The notes under the pieces were generated by a model that made no database searches, was not told where the DNA came from, and worked only from the letters and a program-made list of their open reading frames with translations. From Myrica gale (Eukaryota; Streptophyta; Magnoliopsida; Fagales; Myricaceae), in NCBI GenBank assembly GCA_963930655.1, contig OZ005615.1, positions 11,116,001-11,180,000 on the forward strand: a stretch of DNA of 64,000 nt, given 5' to 3'. Below are positions 38,401 to 49,151 of this stretch, one piece after another. Every line of letters starts with the position of its first letter. The stretch's first letter is position 1. The position numbers and the translations under genes are program-made.

Positions 38401-41400
38401 AAATTGACTGCTAATGACAAGAGAACCCGAATTGTATTCAACTTTGCCACTGGTGCAAAAGTCTCGGTGTAATCAATGCCCTGGGTTTGTGTGTACCCTT
38501 TTGCCACAAGGCGCGCTTTGTACCTTTCTATAGTCTCATCAACTTTGTATTTCAAAGTGAACACCCATTTGCATCCCACAGGTCTCTTTCCTCTCGGCAA
38601 CTCCATCACTTCCCAAGTTCCATTCTTTTCCAAGGCCCGCATTTCTTCCATTACTGCCTCTTTCCAGTGGGGAACCTCCAAGGCTTCCTGAATATCTTTT
38701 GGAATTTCTGCACTATCCAGGTTAGAGATAAAAGCACGAAACTTGGTGGACAAAGCCTTATAAGACATAAAGTTCGAGATAGGATGGAGAGTACATGACC
38801 GAGTTTGTTTTCGAAGGGCAATGGGTAAGTCAATATCAGTGGACTTACCAGATGTTGAAGGAGACTCATGGATACTTGGAACTATTACCGGTTCCGACTC
38901 TTTCGGTGCCTCAGGTATGAGATTCTTTATTTCCTTTGGTTTTGACTTCCGTGAATAGACCTGTATCGCTTTGTCATGTTGTTTTTCTACATCTCCCCCT
39001 GAGTTCAAGTGACCTTCTGTAATTGGCATATTAAAATGAGTAGTGATAGATTCAGTGTTTATGGCAGGATCAGTGTTTGGGACCGACTCAGGGAGACAAA
39101 GATCAAAGTCTGAAAGTCGAGCTTCACTCAAATGCTCCACCTGAAGAGAAGGCTTTGGGAAGTATGATGAGGTTTCAAAGAATGTAACATCAAGGCTGAC
39201 AAAGACTTTGTGTGTGGAGGGATCATAACATTTGTACCCCTTTTGAGTGGGAGAATATCCAAGGAACACATACTTAATAGCACGAGGATCAAATTTGCTA
39301 CGATGATGAGAATGAACATGGACAAAAGCGGTACATCCAAACACTCTAAGAGGAAGACAAGAGCCAAGGCGAGAGGTCGGAAAAGATTTCTGAAATTTTT
39401 GGAGGGGTGTGTCAAATAAAAGAACACGGCTCGGCATTCTATTAATGAGGTATGTAGCGGTCAAAAGAGCATCGCCCCAAAATCTTGTTGGCATATGTGT
39501 AGTAAATAGTAAGGCATGTGTGACCTCAAGAAGATGTCTATTTTTCCGTTCAGCAACCCCATTTTGTTGAGGGGTGTCGACGCATGAACTTTGATGAATT
39601 ATCCCATATTTAATAAGATAATCCCCCAAAAGAGAATTAAAATATTTTGTGCCATTGTCAGTGCGCAGAATTTGAATGGGAGTCTGGAATTGTGTTTGAA
39701 TCATGGTATGGAAATTGATAAACACTGAACGAACTTCAGTTTTGTCTTTCAAAAGATAAACCCAACAAAGTCTAGTATGATCATCAATAAAGGTAACAAA
39801 CCATTTGGTGTGAGTACGAGTGAGAGTGCGCGAGGGGCCCTATAAATCACTGTGGATCATGGTAAACGGTTGAGATGGTTTGTATTGAGATTTTGGGAAT
39901 GAAGTTCGTTTATGTTTCGCAAACTCACAAATTTCACACTGAAAATCAATGGAATTTTTATTCGGAAAAATGGAAGGAAACAACTGTCTCAAATATTGAG
40001 GATTGGGATGACCCATTCAAAAATGCCATAACAAAATTTCACTATCCCTAGTGACAGACGCAGAATCACAAATGACGGTTGGATATTGTTCACTCACAGT
40101 AAGTCTCCTCAAAGTAGTAAAGTCCTTCACACTCCTTAGCACTGTCAATCGTCTTCCCCGATAATAGATCCTGAAAAACACAATGAGATGGAAGGAACTT
40201 AGCGGAGCAATTGGACATTTTTGTTAACTGGCTAACAGATAACAAATTACAGGCTAAATTTGGAACATGAAGAACATATTCCAGTATAATAGATTCAGAG
40301 AGTCGAATACTCCCTTTTCCTGCAACGGACGAAAGAGAGCCATCTGCAATTTTAACTTTAAGGTTTCCAGCACAAGGTGAGTAAGAAGAAAAAAGCTGAT
40401 AGGAATCAGTCATGTGATCGGAGGCGCCTGAGTCAATGATCCAAGGAATTTTGGATCGGGAGGTACTCAGTGCACGAAGAAAATTACCTTTGTGGGCTAA
40501 GGAAGCGGAAGCAATATTTGGAGAAGACTGACCCGAGGTTTGGAAACTGGAAAATAATTTGTGTAATTGGTCCAGTTGGGCAGAACTAAAAACACCAGGA
40601 GAGACGTCATTTGGAACTTGGGATGACGCTGATGGGTGGGCGAGACTGGCCTGATGACCTGGAGCACGATGACCCTGCCTGGGTTTCCAATCAGCAGGCT
40701 TCCCGTGGAGACCCCAACAAACGTCCTTTGTATGACCAGATTTGCGACAATGGTCGCACCAGCGTGTCTGCCTTGGCTGTTTGGGGCCTGACCCGGTGCT
40801 AATATTTGGGCCTTTAGAGGTCAACGCTGATACTTCAGCCCATGACCCGTTAGGCCCAATGGGACCTTTCTCTAACATTACTCTCCTGCGGTGTTCCTCA
40901 CGTCGCACTTCAGAAAATACCTCCCTCGTCGAAGGTAATGGACGTCGGCCAAGGATTCGGCCTCTCACATCGTCCAGCTCTCTGTTAAGACCAGCAAGGA
41001 ACTCGAAGACTCTCTCAGTCTCCAGCTTCTTTTTATACCGAGCACTATCACCGGAGCACTCCCATTCGTCGTCGTAGCTTAGATCAAGCTCCTGCCAGAG
41101 TGCCGACATCTCCATGTAATAATCGGTGACTTCTTTCTCCCCTTGCTTCATCTGCCATAGGCGGGTTTTGATATCGAAGATCTGTGAGGAGTTGCCGACG
41201 TCTGAGTAAGTCTCCCGAACAGCATCCCACACATCTTTGGCCGTCGGTAAAAAAGAGGTAAGTCTTCCCGATGGACGAAATCATGGAGTTTACCATCCAA
41301 GCGATAACCATCGAATTCTCCGATCGCCATTTCATCAGGGAGGCTGCGTCGGTAGAGGGTGGTTGTTTCGTGTCGCCGGTAAGGTACCCAAGCTTTCCTT

Positions 41401-44400
41401 TGCCATCGAGGACAAGTTTGATCGACTGAGCTCATTCCCGAAAGTTCTTCCCGTTGAGTTTCTCTACAGTGAGTTGGAAGGAAGAATGGTCAAGACCATT
41501 GGAGCCCATGGTGGACACCACTGGAGTTTCCCGAGTGGGATTGGTGGTCGTGACCAGCCCTTCGCTATCGACGGTGGCTTCCGTCATGGATCGCTAGCAC
41601 AACCTGGCTCTGATACCATGAAAACAGGGAAGAAATCTCTTTATTTCAGTCGTCTCTCTCTGTACATGATATATGCCCCTTCTTATAACCTAATAACGAT
41701 ACATAAAAAAGGAAACAATCTCCTAAATTGGTCTAATTGATATTCACCGAATATTTCCCCAAATCACTCATCCTAATTAAATCACAATTCCCGGGATTTC
41801 AACAATCTTCAAGATTTCTACAACTTACTTATCAAAAAAACAAACTTTTTCAGTGCTCCCTGAAAACTGAGAAGAAATGAATAATTTTTCTTTTTTGGTG
41901 AAACAAATTAACAATTTGATTCCTCTAATTTACTCATGTTATCAGATGACAATACGAGCTGTCTACTTGACAACTTAGGATCGCCAGTTCTTGAAGGGAG
42001 GATTTTTTTGTAAGTAATAAAAACGCATATCAAAGGATCCTAAAAAAGGGCACTCACTCTAAGCACCAGGTATACATAAGGGACGCCCAAAGCAAAACTG
42101 CCCAAAAGAAAAGTCTACCACTTCCCAGTTAAATAAAAAATTAAGAACATTAATTATTCCAATGACCAAGAGAGGGATAGTTAAAGAAAAGCAATGAAGA
42201 ATGTTAAGAATGAATTATCTGACTTGTTTCTACACCAAATTCTAATTTCTCATTGAAGAGAAGAACATAGAAACTTTTTTTTTTGATAAGTAAGTCAATC
42301 TTATTGAAGAAGAAGAAAAAAACACAGTACAAGAGCCTATACTGACGAAAGCGAGCAAACAAGCTAGAAAACTAATAAAATCCGGAAAATCCACAAACGG
42401 ACAACCTAAAACCGAATTAGCCCACAGGAAAAGAGAATGCAACACATTTTTATAGAACTTCTAGATCAGCTATTTTAAATTTCACGATTGATTGCAGGAG
42501 AACTTCTTCTCCCTCAGTCTATTTTTCTGTCGTTCATTCTGTATTGTATGCTGATTTAATTGCCTACAACTGATAAGCCATAGCAAGTATCATATAAAAC
42601 AGACCGTGAAGTACGAAGTCAATGTAACAAACTATAGATGTCTCGCAAAAGTAAGCCTCATTATTCCGATTTACATCAATAGAAAAATATATGTAACTCT
42701 AGCCATCTCAGCCGCACCGGCATCAAATCACATGGCATGCGAGCAAGCAGCCATTATACCATCTCCAGAAGCAAATGAAAGAAATAAAGAACCACGTATT
42801 TTGGTGTAGCTCCACAGTTTTCATCAAAAAATGATGTCTAAATTTAAAAACACGTCTTTCTACTTGACCAGTGGTTGGCAGCAGAAACCTTGTCAAAATC
42901 AAGAAAGACAGAATAGAACTATCACAGAAACTAAGGGAAATCATTTGAACATCAACCTGTCAAGTTAACCAGCCCATCGTCACCAATCCAGCATAAATCC
43001 AAGTTCAAGCTTTCCAAATTTGTCAGACCTGCTTGAAGAAAGATCAGGAATGAAGTATAAAATCCATTGATAATCAACAACAAGCATATAAAGCAAGATC
43101 GAGATATGTGAGAACTTAGTTAAGCCATCACACACGATTTATTTTTATGCGTAATCAAGCCACGAAATCTCTATGCTCAAAGCAGTTGCAGATGTGAACA
43201 TTGCAGGGATAATGCAATAATGTCTCCACAAAATTCATAATGCTCAAGCTTAATTGCCGAAAACAAAATTAATACATTAAAGATAAAAAAAAACATAGAA
43301 AACCAAGATTTCATCTCTTGTGATCCAAATAAAGAGGTAGATCACTACCTATATGAATCACAGAGATTGCATTTTGTAAACCTTAGCAGGCACAGATGCT
43401 TACTACACAAAATCAGGCTCAAGTCTTTACACTCAAATCTGTTCTTGGATTGATGGAAAATGAAGAAAGCAAATGTAAGTGAAAGATACCAACCTTTCAA
43501 GTGTACCAAGCATGCATCTGTGATGTCATTGAACCCCAAGTTCAATACTTTCAAGTTCCCAAATTCTACAGCGAAAAAAGGCTATAAGTTAAAGGTAAGG
43601 TCAGCATGGTGGAAAGGTACTCAACGATTACAACAAAGCAAGCAGTGCTTATACATCAGACTTTTTGCTACTTACGGGAAAACTTCTCACAACCATCATC
43701 AGACAGATTGCATCTGTTAAGATTCAGATATAACAGCGCAGAAAGAGCTGACAAAAACCAATGCAAGTTAGGTATCAGGCCAAACCAAAATTTGTAATAA
43801 AGAGTGCAAAATTATAGTTTGGTAAATGAGTATTTACCTATTCTGAACTGTAACTGATGATGAAGCATAAAATTTCATGATACACCACTTGAGTCATTAT
43901 TAATTTAACATGGCTGGTTCATATAGAGCTTTGTTTCACACTAATCAATAGTATTTTACATAATTATACACACAAAGTAAGAATGCTCCAGAATGACATC
44001 CTACACCTGTAATTGTCTCACATAAACAATACCATGAAATGCTAAGCATAATCCTTATCAGTAACATAACATACTGACTAGCAGAAAGGCCAGGCACTTG
44101 GACAGAATAAAAACCTCAAAGAGAGTTCAAGCATGCAGCCGTAACTGGGCATCCTTCCAAGTTCAACAGAGAAAGCTTGTGCAGCCCTTCAAGGTTCAGA
44201 AAGAATATCCTCAAAAATGAATAATAAAAGAAAATGGAAATACAAAATCTCCAACTGAAGGTAGTTATAGGAGAGAGACACTGATCAAAACACATGGAAA
44301 AGTTTCAAAGCAAGAAGCCAGATGGATCAGAATCACGGTGGAAACCAGTGAAGGTCCTAAAAAGGATGAAGACTGAAAGGCCTCAGACCCGAGGGCTTCT

Positions 44401-47400
44401 TAGAGCAATGTAATACAATAGCGAAATAGAGCACATAACATATTAGAAAAATAAAGTACCTTTCAAGAAAGTGACACCCACATCTGTCACCTTGCTGCAC
44501 GAAATCTGCAATCCTTTTAAGTTCATAAGCCCTGAAATTTTTTTTGAATGAGTGAGTCATACAATTATCTAAGCTAGACCATCTCAATTTCCAAATGCTC
44601 GTCCTAACTAAAAGCACATGCCAACAAATGAATTCAAATGAACTTATCAAAATGCTATGTGGTATGCATAATATCAAAATCCTCGAGCTGCTTAACTTTT
44701 TAGTCCATGCACAACACAGGAGTGCAACAAAACAAGTACCGATTCAATTTTCTATCCAAATGGAAAACCCAAAGTTTAATCAAAACCCTTCTTAAAATGG
44801 AAAACCCAAAGTTTAGTCTATACCTAATCCTGACCATACACCTCATTAAACGAATAAAATGACAAAAACAACCTCAACAACCTCAATAACGGCAGCTCTA
44901 CCAGCATAAAAAACTCTGTTAAAACACAACCACAGAGACTGAAGCATTTGTCCTGCATCAAGGCCTCCCATGCATAGTATCTCCTTCCACTTCTTTTGTG
45001 AGAGAGGGGTTTTGGGTTTTTTTGTTTTTTTAAGAAGGGGGGAGGGGGGGGAGAAAGAGAGAGAGAGAGAGATGATAGAGACACAATATCAATAGAAGGC
45101 AGACTACAGAAATATGGGGGTGCCTTATCAGGGGAGAAAAATAGATATGAGGATACCAAGACGGAAATTACCAGAAAGAGGCTTCATGTCATCATCTGTG
45201 ATACAATTACAGCATTTGAGATTGAGAGACTCCAACTTTGTTAAACCTGAGAAAAAATATATAATACATCACCAGTGAGCTAACTTGACTGCTCCATGCA
45301 ATGTTCCTGTTACAAGGGAAAACTAGAGTCCCCTGCAAGCCTCATTCCTATATACATCCATGTTCTTAATATCTCCAATAACAAACTGGAGGAATCCCTC
45401 TTATGATCGTTCATATTCAATTGCTGAGAAGCCTTAGATGCATGTACATATTTTGAAAGCAACTGAGGTAAAAGAAGTGCAGTAATACTGGTAAGAGATT
45501 AAACAATTACCTATTAGAGGTCTGATAAATTAAAATTTTGAATCATTTTTGGAAGTGCTCTGCAGCCCACCCAACAACCAAAACAAAAAGACTAAGCATT
45601 TGACAAAATTTTCATTTAGTCTTTTACCATCATAATGGTTTACATCTGACGTGTATCACACCAAACCTACCATGGTGCACTCCATAGTTAGCATTGATCC
45701 TCTGCACTCAAAGAAAACCTGCTATAATTTCCTTTTTTATTAAGATAAGCATAGGTCAATAATATGTCTGCCTTTACATTGGGGAGGTCTTGGGTTTTCT
45801 ACCTTCCAGGAGGGAAGAGATTGGGAAAAATAACATTTGTTGAATCTATCACTTAACTTATCATAATCCATGAAGGCATTTGTGCTTTTGTTTCTTTGTT
45901 GTTTACTTTGGGGGTGGGTTTTTTTTTTAATGGGTTTTCGTGGGGAGGGTCCCAGATGAAAGTACTTGTAGAGAAGAAATACCTTTAAGATGAACAAGAC
46001 CACCATGAATTTCAAGACATCTCTCCAGGTCCAACTTGACCAGGTTAACTAAACCAGCGAAGGCACTCATTCCCTTGGCAGTAATTGCATTGTTTCTTCT
46101 AAAACTCAAGCTTGTCAAGCTTGAGAGACCTGAAGTCATACATAATATCCTTAAATGACCTAATTGGCCCATTGGTAATCCACATCCATCTCAAGCTTGA
46201 GGAAAAGATCAAGAGCATTGAAGAATATAAATTTAAACGACAATAGAACTATGCCTAAAAAAAATTGGTTCAAGGGAAGAATTTCTGACTAAAGTGAAAA
46301 AAGAGGAGAGTAAAAGTCTAGCAGCCTCATAGGATAGAGAAAATGCATGTCATACAAACTCCAATTCTACGTCCAAAAGTCCAGACTAGAATTCAGTACA
46401 ACAAAGATACCAAACAAATTAAATGAAAGCAATATGATTAGGCGCATCTGGCTTTCTTTCCTCTCAGCTAAAATGTCGAGTGAATAGTTAAGAGATCCCT
46501 CACTACTTACTATGAAGAGAACGAGGAGAAAAAAAACAAATCAAATGAAACCAATATGATAGGTGCATCTGGCTTTCTTTCCTCTCAGCCAAAAGGTAGA
46601 GTGTATAGTTACGGGAGCCTCTGTCCGAGTTGGATCTTTGGGTTATAATTAGCCTCTTGAATTGCAGGAACATTGTTCTCTTTTTTCTCCCCTGTACCCC
46701 ACTTCCCATCTAGCTTCCTCCCGATTTTCATTTTTATTTCAGATATAACTCCTCTTACAGTATTTAATATTGTAGCTAATCATTTAAACCAAAACCTAAC
46801 CAGAACCAATGTTGACTGAGAGAGCCCATCTAGGTTCCTCCTGATTTTCATTTTTATTTCAGATATAACTCCTCTTACAGTATTTAATATTGTATCTAAT
46901 CATTTAAACCAAAACCAATGTTTACTGAGAGAGCAGACTACCACTTATGCGTTCCAGCCCTCGGTCAGAAATTTGGTCGCAACAATTAAAGCATAAGGAT
47001 TGAAGATTTGAGCAATCTTTGAGATGAAGCAAACCAGTATCAGTAACTTCAGAACCAGAGAGATCAACAGAAAGCAAAGATGGTCCTTGTGAAGATATTA
47101 CACCCATCCAATTATCATTCACCCCAGGGTATTCTCCCAAGTATATATCCTGTCAAACACATGATAGAAACGCTGATGAACAGCACGGCATAATGCAAAC
47201 TAATGGGAAATATTACACCAGCAGATTAATTAATGCCAATCTTCCAACTAATTCACTATCCACTACCTGAAGAGCGCAATCTCGAAAAGCTTCAAGGTAG
47301 ACATCTGTCAGATGTTGGGAATACACTAATTCATTAAAGATCTGCTGACTAATGTCCCTTGGGAGCATCGAAAAGGCTCTATACCTATCAACTTCCTGTA

Positions 47401-47682
47401 AGAGAGAGCAGCAAAACAGATCAGATAAAGATACAGGGAATTGCAATCCTGAACCCAGCTTGATATATTAAAAAAGTACCTCACGTATTTTCTGTACACA
47501 CAAGTCCATAAGCAACGGGCAGTTCCCTCTTCCCAGTTGAATATCCATAGAAGGTAAGGAAAATGAGGTTGCTAACCACTTCGAACTCCCACTTTTACAA
47601 TATTTTCCAGACACCCCTCTCACCAAATTGTCTTCATTGTCTTGTTGGTCTCTCTTCATAGAACAAGCTCCCCCCCCCCCAT
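29408..47682 (-). CDS. Leucine-rich-repeat (RNI-like) protein, At1g15740 type
   Basis: Cytosolic or membrane-associated LRR protein of unknown biochemical role. It closely resembles the Arabidopsis At1g15740 family as I recall it. Exons on the minus strand: 47682/47659-47480, 47395-47267, 47149-46942, 46129-45983, 45246-45172, 44531-44460, 44186-44115, 43747-43676, 43565-43494, 43028-42957, 32517-32446, 31518-31375, 30796-30725, 30339-30193, 29592-29408. An F-box-like stretch ([14 protein letters not shown]) precedes about 17 LRRs of 24 residues; the protein ends [11 protein letters not shown]. Two breaks: an 11-G run puts the expected start (ATG at 47682) out of frame, leaving an in-frame Met at 47659, and exon 7 ends with an in-frame TGA (44118-44116). 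Otherwise all phases fit (about 572-580 residues). It may be a damaged allele, a pseudogene or sequence error. Confidence 0.88.
33232..35156 (+). pseudogene. LINE ORF1 (frameshift and stop)
   Basis: The first part (33232-33909) encodes an N-terminal module seen ahead of endonuclease-RT in plant LINEs ([38 protein letters not shown]). A frameshift at about 33800-33906 moves the reading to another frame that runs 33906-35156, crossing a TAG at 34383-34385. The second half is low-complexity and Gly/Val/Pro-rich, with no clear zinc knuckle. It ends in an ATGA overlap with ORF2. It probably encoded a nucleic-acid-binding chaperone for the LINE RNA. Confidence 0.65.
35153..36802 (+). pseudogene. 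LINE ORF2: AP-type endonuclease and partial reverse transcriptase
   Basis: The endonuclease motifs are in order: [31 protein letters not shown] and SDHFPIL. The RT begins with the conserved plant LINE segment ([32 protein letters not shown]) and stops at SQNAFV near 36802. The palm motif (FADD) and RNase H are missing and 3' tail sequence follows directly. In-frame stops are at 35468 (TGA), 35561 (TAG) and 36392 (TAG), each at a position fitting a Trp codon. The copy is inactive. Confidence 0.88.
36954..36958. repeat. Target-site duplication, copia element 2
   Basis: actta here and at 41823-41827. The undisturbed sibling LINE tail at 42275-42446 shows one actta at this site, confirming the duplication. 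Confidence 0.93.
36959..37162 (-). repeat. 3' LTR of copia element 2
   Basis: 204 bp. On the minus strand it starts tgtagaaatcttgaag and ends ccctgttttca. It is base-for-base the same as 41619-41822 in my reading. Confidence 0.94.
37163..37178 (-). other. Polypurine tract, copia element 2
   Basis: On the minus strand, ccaacttgagggggag lies directly upstream of the 3' LTR. Confidence 0.82.
37190..41587 (-). pseudogene. Copia gag-pol polyprotein, degenerate
   Basis: Reading on the minus strand, gag starts at 41587. A CCHC knuckle ([14 protein letters not shown]) lies near 40750, the protease site ([11 protein letters not shown]) near 40450, then GAG-pre-integrase, integrase ([14 protein letters not shown], near 39800), reverse transcriptase ([12 protein letters not shown], near 38120) and RNase H ([18 protein letters not shown]). 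In-frame stops are at 41434-41432, 40019-40017, 39842-39840, 38234-38232, 37916-37914 and 37364-37362. Frameshifts include a six-A run at 41249-41254 and one near 40100. Most stops fit Trp, Arg or Gln codons after C-to-T or G-to-A change. This copy could not supply its own proteins. Confidence 0.9.
41603..41618 (-). other. Primer binding site, copia element 2
   Basis: On the minus strand, tggtatcagagccagg directly follows the 5' LTR and matches the complement of the initiator tRNA-Met 3' end. Confidence 0.9.
41619..41822 (-). repeat. 5' LTR of copia element 2
   Basis: 204 bp, read as identical to the 3' LTR at 36959-37162. Confidence 0.94.
41828..41840 (+). mobile_element. End of the LINE tail, displaced by copia element 2
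   Basis: cttatcaaaaaaa continues the LINE 3' end that breaks off at 36958. The intact order, actta then cttatcaaaa, is seen in the sibling tail. Confidence 0.85.
42275..42446 (-). mobile_element. LINE 3' tail fragment, inverted relative to the main LINE
   Basis: It begins on the plus strand with a T-run and gataagtaagtcaatc and ends near gaatgcaacaca. Read on the minus strand it matches 36803-36958 plus 41828-41840 closely. It is a 5'-truncated copy of the same LINE family with only the terminal 160 bases and the A-tail, in the same intron but opposite orientation. Confidence 0.85.
46411..46931. repeat. Two tandem duplications in LRR intron 3
   Basis: One unit of about 119 bp (around gcatctggctttctttcctc) is repeated near 46411-46529 and 46530-46645. 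A second unit of about 120 bp (around cagatataactcctcttac) is repeated at 46705-46824 and from 46825 to about 46931, close to the donor of exon 3. The copies are nearly identical. Confidence 0.75.
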
Positions 47683-49143
47683 CGAGAAAATGTCTCGTAA
47701 TCAATAGACATCCAAAAAACTGTGGCAGAGCACTACTTAACCCATTGAAATTACTAAAAATGAAAATATGCATTCAAGTTCACCCTGTAAAATAAACAGA
47801 AAAGGCATAGCAGAATAAGCATTCAGCACAAATGATAAATTGACCACCAAGAAAATGCCTTCAAAAACACAAGTGTTCGGCACAAGCGCTCAGTTGATCA
47901 TCTAGAAAATGCCTTTAAAGCGTCTAAAGGTTGTTATGAAAAGTTTTTTTTTTTGGGTATGTACTTATGAAAAGTTTAACATGTGCATAAAACCATAAAT
48001 TTGTAATAATGGCACCGTGAGGGGTGTAGATCAGAAAATAGCAACTAGCTATAACACATGGGAGCTTCCACAAGCCAAGAGAAACTTGTAAGTACATTTG
48101 CACATTATTAAAGAGGAAGTTAACATGAAAGCTACGTCCCCTTGCTCCATAAGAATGCTTTAAAGCTTAGGATGAGATTTGATCTCCATTATGGGTTCAC
48201 TAGTGGTGGCAACAAGGCACAGTGCAACAAGTAGTATTACACCGCCACAACCTAAAAGACTGCTCCATTCTTGTCGCATATCAGAGGGGCAAAATGCATC
48301 CCTGTACCATAAGAAATTTCCCATACCCACACCCAACCAGCCCCACCACTTAATTGAAGAAAGAAAGTAATTTCAAAAGAAAATAAGTTCAAAGAAACTA
48401 GCTTGGAAATTCAAACTGAGTATACAAAAAGGAAGAGGCGAAAAAGAGCAAAATAAATTATGACCAATGTACAGCATGAGCTTGAGAGATGAAGTAAAAG
48501 TGAGGATGGCTAGCATCTACACACTTGTAAAGTTTATAACACTACGAGTTTTCGTAGTTATACAGACTAAGAACTGTTTGGCAAATGCATATAATTTGTA
48601 ACCAGTTCAATTCCTTAGGAAAACATATTTCTAAGCTCTATGATTTTTTTTCCCACTATCGGTTACATGCACACCAAGTATAAGCCATATGGCTTAAATT
48701 AAGCTCAAATTGAGCAGTGATCGTGCTCGGGTGGTGTACCAAACACAAACTCATCAGCGATACGGTAAATGAAAAAATAAAATAAAGAGAACTGACTAAA
48801 CAAAAACAGCACTGGCACTATGACAAAGAATTTACCCGAAGGAAAACGTCTATAGGCATAAGAGCATCATTCCAAATCGAACGAAACAACAGGAAACTAC
48901 GATTCTATAGACACAACCTTAGTCCGCTTGACCGATAAACCGTCCAGAGAAATATTACCGGACCAAAAAATAAACAGATCTCATCGTAACGATCAAGTTT
49001 CTGGAAACCAAACTACACCACGCGTATAAGCAAAAAGTGAGTGGCATACGTATACCCATTAACATGAAAACGGCCTCAAACGATAGGGAAAAAGTGATCA
49101 TTTCCCAATCAAAAACTTTCCGGCCAAACATTCTCCACATAAA
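47683..49143. other. Upstream region of the LRR gene
   Basis: It presumably includes the 5' UTR and promoter of the minus-strand LRR gene. Short open frames are present but none is recognisable, and no TATA box or leader intron could be fixed with confidence. Confidence 0.45.
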
Positions 49144-49151
49144 CAAACACA
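49144..49151. repeat. Target-site duplication of the hAT remnant
   Basis: caaacaca, exactly repeated at 50027-50034. Confidence 0.85.

Larger units (their letters stand above)
36959..41822 (-). mobile_element. Ty1/copia LTR retrotransposon 2, nested in the LINE tail, 4864 bp
   Basis: It lies on the minus strand, the same strand as the LRR gene. It has two 204-bp LTRs that I read as identical, TG...CA termini, a primer site for initiator tRNA-Met, a polypurine tract and a perfect 5-bp duplication. Gag-pol is in copia order but has many stops. Identical LTRs point to very recent insertion, while the coding damage points to an older defective lineage. Confidence 0.95.
32518..42956 (-). other. 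Intron 10 of the LRR gene, expanded to about 10.4 kb
   Basis: The intron lies between exon 10 (ends 42957) and exon 11 (starts 32517), both flanked by good GT-AG signals and coding for adjacent repeats. It holds a LINE, a copia element nested in the LINE tail and a second LINE tail in inverted orientation, which account for most of its length. The remainder, for example 32518-33230 and 41841-42274, shows no gene. Confidence 0.85.
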
